5,057 nucleotides of DNA, taken from Anaerolineae bacterium (GTDB lineage: Bacteria > Chloroflexota > Anaerolineae > 4572-78 > J111). The stretch lies in contig JAGRCC010000648.1 of the NCBI GenBank assembly GCA_020433785.1, positions 1 to 5,057 on the forward strand, written 5' to 3'. Positions 1-5,057 of the stretch are shown one piece after another. Every line of letters begins with the position of its first letter. Within the stretch, counting starts at the first letter, position 1. Position numbers and translations under genes: made by a program. Under the pieces are notes generated by a model that worked only from the letters and a program-made list of their open reading frames with translations, ran no database searches and was not told the DNA's origin.

Positions 1-1917
1 ATCCTCATGTCAGACATCTACATGGGCGAAACGTACGATGCCCGCCAAGAAAAAACCGGCTGGGCCGAGGTCGGCTACGACGCCGGCGATTGGCGCGGCG
101 TGCGCATCTTTGACCATGCCAAAGACATGGTTGTAGCCCAGGTCGCCCCCTTTATCCGCTGCCACGAGCAGCTTAAGCCGGTCCGTATCTTCCATTCTCC
201 CAAAGGCGAAACCATTGTCGATTTTGGTCAAAATATGGTCGGTTGGGTGCAACTGCGCGTGCGCGGCCCGGAGGGAACCACCATCACCCTGCACCACGCC
301 GAGGTACTCGACCAGCAGGGCAATCTCTACACCGAAAACCTGCGGGCCGCCGATCAAAAAACGTCCTACACCTTGAAAGGCTCAACCGACGTCGATGAGG
401 TCTTTGAACCCCATTTCACCTTCCAAGGCTTTCAATACGTCGCCGTCGAAGGCTTCCCCGGCGAGCCGACCCTCGACAACTTCACCGGCATCGTCGTTCA
501 TTCCGACACGCCGCCGACCGGATCGTTCGAATGCTCTAACCCGCTCATTAACCAGTTGCAGCATAACATTGTCTGGGGGCAAAAAGGTAACTTTGTCGAT
601 GTCCCCACTGACTGCCCCCAGCGCGATGAACGGCTGGGCTGGACCGGCGATACACAGGTCTTCATTCGCACCGCCTGCTTCAATATGAACGTGCCCAACT
701 TCTACACCAAATGGCTGCGCGATCTCAGCGCCGACCAACGGAACGGCAGCGTCCCCCACGTCGTCCCCGATCTCATCGCCCGCACCGGCCTCGGTGAATT
801 GGGCGACAATCGCGGCTCCGGGGCCGCGGCCTGGGGCGACGCCGCCATCATTTGCCCCTGGACCATCTACCTCTGTTACGGCGATACGCGCCTACTGGAA
901 GAGCAATACGAAAGCATGGCCGGCTGGGTCAACTATATCTACCGCCGCGCCGACGACGATTACATCTGGCGTCAAGATTTTCAGTTCGGCGACTGGCTGG
1001 ACTATCGCGGCCGGGATGACCGGCTGCCCACGCCCGTCACCAACTATGAGCTGGTCGGCACCGCCTTTTTTGCCTACAGCGCCCAACTGCTGGCCAACAT
1101 CGCCAAGCTGTTAGGCAAAACGGTCGATGCTCAGGGCTACACCGATTTAGCCGATAACGTCAAAGCCGCCTTCAACGCCGAGTTCGTCACGCCCGCCGGT
1201 CGCGTTGGCCCCAACACCCAAACCGCCTACCTGCTGGCCCTCCATTTCGACCTGCTGCCCGAGTCGATGCGCTCCCAAGCCGCGGCCCGTCTGGCAAAAT
1301 CGATCCAAGAAACCGATTACCACCTGACCACCGGCTTTGTCGGGACGCCCTACCTGTGCCACGTCTTGAGCCGATACGGCCAGCTTGAGACCGCGTACAA
1401 ACTGCTCAACCAGGAAAGCTATCCGTCGTGGCTGTACCCGGTCAAGCAAGGCGCGACCACCATCTGGGAACGCTGGGACGGCATCAAGCCGGACGGCTCT
1501 TTCCAGGATGCCGGGATGAATTCGTTCAATCACTACGCTTATGGCGCTATTGGCGACTGGCTGTACCAAGTTGTAGCCGGGCTTGATGTCGATCCCGATG
1601 CACCCGGTTACAAGCGCATCCGCATCCAACCGCAACCGGGCGGCGGCCTAACCTACGCCGGCGTCACGTTCGACTCGCTCTATGGCCCCATCGAGTCGAA
1701 GTGGACGCTTGAGCAAGGTGATTTTGCGTTGGATGTGACCATACCGGCCAACACCGAGGCTGTGGTCTATCTCCCGGCCCAAGCGGTGAATGACGTCACC
1801 GAGCAAGGCCAACCCTTAAGCCAGGTCGATGGCATTCACGACATCCGGCAAGAGGAAGAAACGGTCGTGCTAACGTTAGGCTCCGGCACGTACCGTTTTC
1901 AATCGAAGAGGGGATAA
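1..1917 (+). CDS. Alpha-L-rhamnosidase, glycoside hydrolase family 78 (5' end outside window)
   Basis: Inverting glycosidase that releases terminal alpha-L-rhamnose from glycosides or polysaccharides. The frame is open to the left edge (Ile-Leu precede the ATG at 7), and family members are usually about 900 residues or more, so this is the C-terminal two thirds, not a gene starting at 7. Residues below count from the ATG at 7. Order seen: tail of the N-terminal rhamnosidase domain (about 1-45, SDIYMGETYDAR), concanavalin-like domain (about 55-165, VDFGQNMVGW), (alpha/alpha)6 catalytic barrel (about 170-520), C-terminal beta domain (about 525-630). Catalytic signatures are intact: DCPQRDERLGWTGD at 202-215, whose Glu208 is the likely general acid; WGDAA at 276-280; FGDWLD at 327-332; TIWERWDG at 485-492, whose Glu488 is the likely general base. 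Family assignment is firm; substrate and localisation cannot be judged without the N-terminus. GC-rich, with no frameshift seen. Confidence 0.95.
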   Translation: MLMSDIYMGETYDARQEKTGWAEVGYDAGDWRGVRIFDHAKDMVVAQVAPFIRCHEQLKPVRIFHSPKGETIVDFGQNMVGWVQLRVRGPEGTTITLHHAEVLDQQGNLYTENLRAADQKTSYTLKGSTDVDEVFEPHFTFQGFQYVAVEGFPGEPTLDNFTGIVVHSDTPPTGSFECSNPLINQLQHNIVWGQKGNFVDVPTDCPQRDERLGWTGDTQVFIRTACFNMNVPNFYTKWLRDLSADQRNGSVPHVVPDLIARTGLGELGDNRGSGAAAWGDAAIICPWTIYLCYGDTRLLEEQYESMAGWVNYIYRRADDDYIWRQDFQFGDWLDYRGRDDRLPTPVTNYELVGTAFFAYSAQLLANIAKLLGKTVDAQGYTDLADNVKAAFNAEFVTPAGRVGPNTQTAYLLALHFDLLPESMRSQAAARLAKSIQETDYHLTTGFVGTPYLCHVLSRYGQLETAYKLLNQESYPSWLYPVKQGATTIWERWDGIKPDGSFQDAGMNSFNHYAYGAIGDWLYQVVAGLDVDPDAPGYKRIRIQPQPGGGLTYAGVTFDSLYGPIESKWTLEQGDFALDVTIPANTEAVVYLPAQAVNDVTEQGQPLSQVDGIHDIRQEEETVVLTLGSGTYRFQSKRG

Positions 1918-1943
1918 ATTGTAGAGGGGAAGTTTAAATTGTA
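1915..1943. repeat. Short direct repeat straddling the rhamnosidase stop codon
   Basis: The 9-mer TAAATTGTA occurs at 1915-1923, where it includes the TAA stop of the rhamnosidase gene, and again at 1935-1943. A purine-rich stretch separates the copies. It may be a small local duplication or chance in an AT-rich spot. No mobile element lies between the copies. Confidence 0.4.
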
Positions 1944-1944
1944 T

Positions 1945-1983
1945 CGCAGCCCGCGCCGGAGTAAGTTTTGTGCGCGGGCTGTG
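1945..1983 (+). terminator. Strong GC hairpin after the rhamnosidase gene, possible terminator without U-tract
   Basis: CAGCCCGCGC (1947-1956) is perfectly complementary to GCGCGGGCTG (1972-1981). A G-T wobble and one further C-G pair extend the stem to 12 bp (1945-1983), with a 15-nt loop. It begins 28 nt after the stop codon, the usual place for a 3'-end structure. The sequence that follows (TGCTATTGCTACC) is not a T-run, so intrinsic termination is doubtful. An mRNA 3'-stabilising stem or a Rho-assisted end would fit equally well. Confidence 0.4.
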
Positions 1984-2097
1984 CTATTGCTACCTCAAGG
2001 AGAAAGTCAAGCCCATTGTGTAGGGGCGCTATCTTGCTAACTGCTTATATTAGCCGAGAGTAGGCTGGGCTTTAATTTCGATTTGTTCCTACAACGC

Positions 2098-2126
2098 TTG
2101 TCATTCCGTCTAACATCGTCTACACT
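2098..2126 (+). promoter_or_regulatory. Candidate sigma70-type promoter for the two-small-gene operon
   Basis: TTGTCA (2098-2103) matches the -35 consensus at five of six positions. It is followed after exactly 17 bp by TACACT (2121-2126), which matches the -10 consensus at four of six. Transcription would start near 2133, giving a leader of about 22 nt before the ATG at 2155, with AGGTG (2141-2145) as ribosome binding site. The spacing argues for it, but two degenerate hexamers can occur by chance. Confidence 0.45.
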
Positions 2127-2154
2127 ACTTACCATCTGGCAGGTGCGGTATCCA

Positions 2155-2373
2155 ATGTCTTTTAACGACCAAGTTCGACAGTTAACTTCAACCAACATCA
2201 ATGAAATTGAAACCCATTATTATGCGGCTCTCGAAACCGAACATGGCTCTGGCGAACATTGGATTTTAATGACGGTCTTAGACAAATACGGGTTCCGGAC
2301 CCACAGCCCCACCAAAGCGATGGATGTCGCTGACCAGATTATTGTTTTGTGGTACACCTTACATAGTCAATAA
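2155..2373 (+). CDS. Small protein of unknown function, 72 aa (first gene of a two-gene operon)
   Basis: I do not recognise this protein. The frame is open further upstream, to a TTG at 2083, but I choose the ATG at 2155. AGGTG lies 9 nt ahead of it, a promoter candidate falls inside the longer version, and the extra 24 residues look non-conserved. The product is mixed in charge with no signal peptide or membrane segment. An amphipathic N-terminal half (MSFNDQVRQL, then an acidic stretch with HYYAALETEH at 21-30) is followed by a Trp/Tyr-containing helical C-terminus (AMDVADQIIVLWYTLHSQ, 55-72). It is followed after 11 nt by a second small gene whose ribosome binding site overlaps this stop codon, so the two are probably co-translated and may work together. 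An antitoxin-like or binding-partner role is conceivable but not shown by any motif. Confidence 0.65.
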   Translation: MSFNDQVRQLTSTNINEIETHYYAALETEHGSGEHWILMTVLDKYGFRTHSPTKAMDVADQIIVLWYTLHSQ

Positions 2374-2376
2374 GGA
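2372..2376 (+). promoter_or_regulatory. Ribosome binding site overlapping the upstream stop codon
   Basis: AAGGA (2372-2376) starts inside the TAA stop (2371-2373) of the 72-aa gene and lies 8 nt before the ATG at 2385. This fixes the start of the 100-aa gene at 2385 rather than at the in-frame TTG at 2379, and it implies translational coupling of the pair. Confidence 0.7.
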
Positions 2377-2384
2377 ACTTGACA

Positions 2385-2687
2385 ATGGCTTATCTGCCAA
2401 AATCAGGCGATATTATCAAAATGCGGGCTTGGCACGGGATAGTCTTAGATGTGTTTAAGAATGATAGGGGCCGGACAGTTTTGCAGGTTCAAACCGTCCG
2501 CAATATTTTCCGCAAACTGGGCCCGGAGTTGATTGAAGTCGATATTGCCCCTGACCAAATTTCACCAGCTACGCCTCAAGATTTGCTCAACGAAATTAAT
2601 CTTCATCAAAAGATGCAAAAAGAAGTGCTTGAGCAATTTCTGGCCCAACTTGAAAACGTACCAGTTCCCCCTCCTGAAAAAGTCTAA
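2385..2687 (+). CDS. Small protein of unknown function, 100 aa (second gene of the operon)
   Basis: Not recognised at family level. The ATG at 2385 has a good AAGGA site 8 nt upstream. The first 55 or so residues look like a small beta-barrel: GDIIKM (8-13), then HGIVLDVF (17-24), TVLQVQTV (31-38) and ELIEVD (48-53) form alternating hydrophobic strands separated by short basic turns. The opening resembles the start of SH3-like or MazF/PemK-type folds, but the signature MazF residues are not evident. Residues 64-90 (PQDLLNE to FLAQLE) are a predicted amphipathic helix, and the end is a short proline-rich charged tail (PVPPPEKV). No signal peptide or membrane segment is visible. It is coupled to the 72-aa gene. 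A toxin-antitoxin or phage/plasmid accessory pair is one possible reading, held weakly. Confidence 0.7.
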   Translation: MAYLPKSGDIIKMRAWHGIVLDVFKNDRGRTVLQVQTVRNIFRKLGPELIEVDIAPDQISPATPQDLLNEINLHQKMQKEVLEQFLAQLENVPVPPPEKV

Positions 2688-2907
2688 TTGATTTTTAGAG
2701 ACCTTAGCAACACAACCTCTGTCTTAGTACTGGGATTTTTGTGGTTGGTAAGATAACGCCTTCCGTTTTAGCCGCCACCACGCAAACCTCACTAACCGAA
2801 AGGCTTGAAGCGCCAAAAGTGCCCTGAATAAATGCGGAGTCCTTGTGGTCGGCTGGAAACGGTGGTTAGCTTGCCTTCCAAAGCAGTTCCATCGCATGGC
2901 ATAGTAA
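2688..2907. other. Intergenic stretch between convergent genes, no gene seen
   Basis: The small-gene operon (+) and the 236-aa gene (-) converge on these 220 bases. I find no convincing reading frame and no stem followed by a T-run. Several words recur in near-complementary form: CTAACC near 2793 against GGTTAG near 2866, and CTTAG/CAACC near 2703-2717 against GGTTGGTAAG at 2743-2752. The RNA may therefore fold, but I cannot name a family. A short CCAT-CGC-ATGG dyad lies at 2889-2899, just beyond the stop of the minus-strand gene. Confidence 0.4.
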
Positions 2908-3618
2908 TTAGCTGAGTTGCTTTTTTAGATTATTGATTTTTGTTTTAATCGTTTTTATTTGTTGTTCACTGTTTTCGATCTTAATTAAAAGATCCGGAGG
3001 AGCATCTAGACCATATATAGCCTCTCTTTCTTTCAGTTTTCCAAGGTATTTGATGTAATTCATCTTCTCTCGCTCAAGTGATGCAAGTACAAATTCTTCA
3101 CTTTCCTGAGGTGGGGTATAGTGTGTAGAGAATTTTGCTCCTTCAACCATTGAGATATAGGTCAATTCACGTTGACGAATCTCGCGCAACTGGCTTTTCA
3201 GTATGCGGTTTTCTCGAATTAATAAAGCAAGTCTATCTCCCAAGTGTGCATTATCGACTATGCCGAGAGCATACGAGTGTAATTTTGATGCAAGCGCCTT
3301 CTCTTTTGGACCATATTCAAATGTTCCGCTTGAACCAACAGTTTTCTTGATTCTCATTGTACCGACTGGCCCCTTAGAACCAACCCAACTATCAAAATTA
3401 TCTGACGATCCAAATATTTCAATACTCAAATTCCGGACTCGTTGGTATGCTCTTTCAAGCGAATCAATAGCCCAGCGGCGTTCTGAAAATATCGAGGAAG
3501 TATCATTTTCAAGATTTGCTTGAACGGAGCTAACCAAATTAAATGTCATCCTAAGTTCTTTTAATAAAGGTAGAACCTGTCTTAACTCCCAAATTGCATT
3601 CGTTGATTTACTTTTCAC
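2908..3618 (-). CDS. Hypothetical 236-aa helical protein with C-terminal coiled coil
   Basis: Not recognised as a whole. The start is GTG at 3618, with AGGTG only 4 nt upstream, a rather short spacing; a downstream start at Met24 (MTFNLV) is an alternative. Segments: a helical N-terminal part (about 5-70), a Gly/Ser/Lys-rich linker region (70-108), then helices 108-160, and a C-terminal coiled coil (about 175-236) ending in a Lys/Asn/Leu-rich tail. Residues 191-221 contain LKEREAIYGLDAPPDLLIKI. This arrangement, a helix, then YG-D-PP, then an acidic helix, is familiar to me from effector or adaptor tails of large Chloroflexota and cyanobacterial signalling or conflict proteins, an unverified recollection. 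There is no nuclease, NTPase or membrane motif. The gene is clearly AT-richer than the rhamnosidase, consistent with separate acquisition. It lies alone on the minus strand, with a broken Cys-rich frame upstream of it in the same orientation. Confidence 0.75.
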   Translation of the reverse strand: MKSKSTNAIWELRQVLPLLKELRMTFNLVSSVQANLENDTSSIFSERRWAIDSLERAYQRVRNLSIEIFGSSDNFDSWVGSKGPVGTMRIKKTVGSSGTFEYGPKEKALASKLHSYALGIVDNAHLGDRLALLIRENRILKSQLREIRQRELTYISMVEGAKFSTHYTPPQESEEFVLASLEREKMNYIKYLGKLKEREAIYGLDAPPDLLIKIENSEQQIKTIKTKINNLKKQLS

Positions 3619-3681
3619 AATGCACCTGTCGACTTGAAATAAGACAATACATTTAATAAATGGTAAGCTAACGACTCTGAT

Positions 3682-3701
3682 TAGATGTAATGCTACATCT
3701 A
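3682..3701. repeat. Perfect 8-bp inverted repeat with 4-nt loop
   Basis: TAGATGTA (3682-3689) and TACATCTA (3694-3701) are perfectly complementary around the loop ATGC. On the minus strand the dyad includes the TAG stop of a short frame (3699-3701) and lies 64-83 bases upstream of the GTG start of the 236-aa gene. It could be an operator for that gene or a weak 3'-end hairpin of the upstream frame. No T-run follows on either strand. A perfect TATAAT lies at 3712-3717 on the plus strand but has no matching -35 and no gene after it. Confidence 0.5.
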
Positions 3702-3912
3702 CTTATCCAGGTATAATTTTACATCGATTTGATCAGCCATCAAACCTAATTCTTCCAACACTTCTTCAACAATTATCGCATAAATCACCCTCACTTGCAA
3801 TACAAACCGTACAAGCAAAATCTTTCTTTGCGAACAGACACAGCCTCGATTGGCTCTCGATGGCGCTGCCTTCCGCCTGTAGATGATTGGTTGTTGCTAC
3901 CTGCCCATCCAA
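3699..3912 (-). pseudogene. Possible broken gene for a small Cys-rich protein (two overlapping frames)
   Basis: Two minus-strand frames read sensibly in succession. The first, open from a TTG at 3912 to a TGA at 3766-3768, gives 48 residues ending in SRLCLFAKKDFACTVCIASE and then GDLCDNC. Its CTVC and CDNC pairs have zinc-knuckle-like spacing. The second frame, 3788 to the TAG at 3699-3701, continues with IIVEEVLEELGLMADQIDVK and a short tail, which looks like an acidic helix. A one-base shift at about 3770 would join them into one protein of roughly 70 residues, so a frameshifted gene or remnant is the simplest reading. Against it: no ATG, no ribosome binding site, and the short length allows chance. 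The sequence also spans a switch from GC-rich (right) to AT-rich (left). It lies in the same orientation as, and just upstream of, the 236-aa gene. Confidence 0.35.
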
Positions 3913-3959
3913 TTTGGCGGTGGTCTAAAAGCAGCGAGCGGCGAATTATAGGCCTCTGG

Positions 3960-3976
3960 ATAGCCTAGAAGGCTAT
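3960..3976. repeat. Perfect palindrome at the left edge of the 41-bp repeat array
   Basis: ATAGCCT (3960-3966) and AGGCTAT (3970-3976) form a perfect 7-bp inverted repeat around AGA. It sits at the outermost recognisable unit of the tandem array. A competing pairing uses TAGGC just upstream (near 3949). It may mark the array boundary or an earlier insertion point, or be chance. Confidence 0.45.
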
Positions 3977-4412
3977 ATTCGAGAAATAAAGATGTCTCGT
4001 GCTGTCGGGAAAGGTAAATTCGGGAAATAGTTGTGCCTTCCGCTGCCGGGGCCGGTCAATCCGCGAAAGGGAGGTATCTCGCCTTGTCGGAGCAGGTGAA
4101 TCTGCGAAATTGGGGTGTCACGACAAGTCGGAGAGGGGTGAATTTGGTGTAACGGGGGTCATGTTTGTTGTCGTTAATGCATGTTACGTTGGAAAAGCTA
4201 AATGCGAGTTGTCGTTCGTGCATGTTACGTTGGAAGACTTAAATCATAGTTGTCGTTAATGCATGTTACGTTGGAAGACTTAAATGCGAGTTGTCGTTTG
4301 TGCATGTTACGTTGGAAAACTTAGATCAGAGTTGTCGTGAAGGCACGTTACGTTGGAAAATTGAAGCCGGAGTTGTCACGCAAGGTGTTTTACAGGGGAA
4401 ACAAAGCGTTTA
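3960..4412. repeat. Tandem array of a 41-bp unit, about 11 copies, degraded at both ends
   Basis: Units begin at 3960, 4001, 4042, 4083, 4124 (43 bp), 4167, 4208, 4249, 4290, 4331 and 4372. The spacing is 41 bp throughout except for one 2-bp insertion. The five units from 4167 to 4371 are the best conserved: all start GTTGTCGT, and the first four share GCATGTTACGTTGGAA at unit positions 13-28. Units 1 and 3 of this core differ at 3 positions and units 2 and 4 at 4, whereas neighbours differ at 5 to 8, so an 82-bp pair was probably duplicated. The left units share a diverged form (GTCGG, then GGT-AAT-CG-GAAA), and the last unit (4372-4412) is decayed with a one-base insertion. The period is not a multiple of three and there are no unique spacers, so this is neither a protein repeat nor a CRISPR array. 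No replication-initiator gene is nearby to support an iteron origin. Confidence 0.88.
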
Positions 4413-4801
4413 TCATTCGCATGGATCTGCCGCAAGGCCAAGGCCAGTTGCGGATCGGTCGGGCCGGCCAGTAAGCCTTTTATCGGCGGCTTCTGTTCGC
4501 TGCTTTGGCGGCGCAGGGCCTCAATGAGCATAATTTCAACCAGGCGAGACAAAATAAGCTCTTGCCCCAACCACTCAGAATTCACCTCTTCAACAATCAT
4601 GGCGATAATGCTGCGCAGCCTGTCTGTTATCCCTGCCGAAGATTGAATATGGATTGTCGGCGGCAGCAGCCCGGTCAAAAGCGCGACATTGGCCGGATCG
4701 CAGAGAAATAGGCCGCCAATCACCTGGGGTGTCCCGAGCAGGCTGCCGAGCAGAGCGGTTTGCAGCCGTAATAGAGAAATAAGGTCGGTTAACGGATCCA
4801 T
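4376..4801 (-). pseudogene. AraC-family regulator relic: cupin core deleted, HTH domain lost
   Basis: The 141-residue frame from ATG 4801 resembles AraC-type regulators with an N-terminal cupin (cupin_6 type), usually about 300 residues. MDPLTDLISLLRLQTALLG (1-19) matches the family's opening. The text then jumps to the end of the cupin: VIGGLFLCDP (27-36) and LLPPTIHI (45-52), where roughly 80-100 residues of beta-barrel should lie between. The following helical linker is well kept (LGQELILSRLVEIMLIEALR at 78-97; GLLAGPTDPQLALALRQIHA at 109-128). Resemblance stops at about residue 130 (near 4410), and the last residues are read from the decayed final unit of the 41-bp array. The two-helix-turn-helix DNA-binding domain is absent, and no ribosome binding site precedes the ATG. 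It therefore cannot act as a normal regulator. A dominant-negative truncated form is conceivable but unlikely. Confidence 0.72.
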
Positions 4802-4934
4802 AGCAGCAGTATCACTGCCATTAAGTTAGTCGCATCCCGAGTAGGGCGGGCTGGTGAGACCGTATCGAGGGGTGCGGGTTGGCTCTACAGGGTCGTTGTG
4901 GCCCCCCACGATAAGTGGTTGTTTTTACAGCGGG

Positions 4935-5057
4935 TTACGAATTTGAGCCGGCCATATGCTCAACCGACTGCTTAACCAACTCTCGCAGCACCGCCTGATC
5001 GATATCGGCCAGCTTTTTGATGTACAGGCAAGATTTGCCGGTTTTGTACTTGCCCAA
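4935..5057 (-). CDS. DUF1801-family protein, C-terminal 40 residues (5' end outside window)
   Basis: Reading the minus strand from the right edge gives 40 residues to a TAA at 4935-4937. They open with LGKYKTGKSCLYIKKLADID and continue VLRELVKQSVEHM. The KxKTGKxCLYIKKLxDID pattern followed by LxELVxxS is, from memory, the characteristic end of DUF1801 (YdhG-like) proteins, small soluble bacterial proteins of about 120-150 residues with no well-established biochemical role. About two thirds of the gene lies beyond the window. It is separated from the AraC relic by 133 bases in which I see no gene, only a short CCAC-GATAA-GTGG stem (4906-4918) followed by TTGTTTTT on the opposite strand. Confidence 0.8.
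   Translation of the reverse strand: MGKYKTGKSCLYIKKLADIDQAVLRELVKQSVEHMAGSNS

Noticed and set aside
382..1635. Long minus-strand frames inside the rhamnosidase gene (382-759 and 1147-1635)
   Set aside because: They are the usual antisense shadows of a GC-rich coding region whose plus-strand product is an unmistakable GH78 enzyme.
3712..3717. Perfect TATAAT on the plus strand as a promoter
   Set aside because: The hexamer 17 bp upstream (AATGCT) is no -35 element, and no plus-strand gene follows. AT-rich sequence yields such matches easily.
4167..4371. CRISPR-like array of regular repeats
   Set aside because: The repeats are directly adjacent with no unique spacers. The only variable positions are a few substitutions shared between alternate units, and no cas gene is present.
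3960..4412. Iteron-type replication origin
   Set aside because: Repeats of this length could bind an initiator, but no Rep gene, AT-rich unwinding block or DnaA box cluster is visible in the window.
3999..4527. Two plus-strand reading frames across the repeat array (3999-4259 and 4291-4527)
   Set aside because: The 41-bp period shifts the frame at every unit, so the repeats cannot encode a repeated protein. No ribosome binding site or recognisable domain is seen, and stops interrupt between the frames.
4906..4925. Intrinsic terminator CCAC-GATAA-GTGG followed by TTGTTTTT on the plus strand
   Set aside because: The stem is only four pairs and no plus-strand gene ends nearby; both flanking genes run on the minus strand.

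Overview
The window reads as ordinary bacterial chromosome grading into an accessory, partly decayed region. By eye, the left 1.9 kb is GC-rich and densely coding, while the stretch from about 2.7 to 3.8 kb is clearly AT-richer. The gene content (a GH78 rhamnosidase, a DUF1801 protein, an AraC-type relic, and a coiled-coil tail of a kind I associate from memory with Chloroflexota and cyanobacteria) would fit a Chloroflexota-like environmental bacterium. That assignment is an impression, not a demonstration.

Layout: 1-1917 (+) is the C-terminal two thirds of an alpha-L-rhamnosidase whose 5' end lies outside the window. It is followed by a strong hairpin (1945-1983) without a U-tract. A reasonable sigma70-like promoter (2098-2126) precedes a tight two-gene operon of unrecognised small proteins, 72 aa (2155-2373) and 100 aa (2385-2687). 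The second gene's ribosome binding site overlaps the first gene's stop codon. 2688-2907 holds no gene I can support. 2908-3618 (-) encodes a 236-aa AT-rich, helical/coiled-coil protein. Upstream of it, 3699-3912 (-) holds two short overlapping frames that look like one broken Cys-rich small protein, ending in a perfect 8-bp hairpin.

3960-4412 is the most distinctive element. It is a tandem array of a 41-bp unit, about eleven copies, with five well-conserved units (4167-4371) flanked by progressively degraded ones. The 41-bp period is not a multiple of three and no unique spacers are present, so it is neither a protein repeat nor a CRISPR array. The right end of the array coincides with the point where an AraC-family regulator (4376-4801, -) loses its family resemblance. 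That regulator has also lost most of its cupin core and all of its helix-turn-helix domain, so it is a pseudogene. At the right edge, 4935-5057 (-) is the C-terminal 40 residues of a DUF1801-family protein.

Nothing ties these genes into one pathway. The rhamnosidase is a plant/microbial polysaccharide-degrading enzyme. The rest looks like an accessory zone with small unknown genes, a decayed regulator and a locally expanding repeat.
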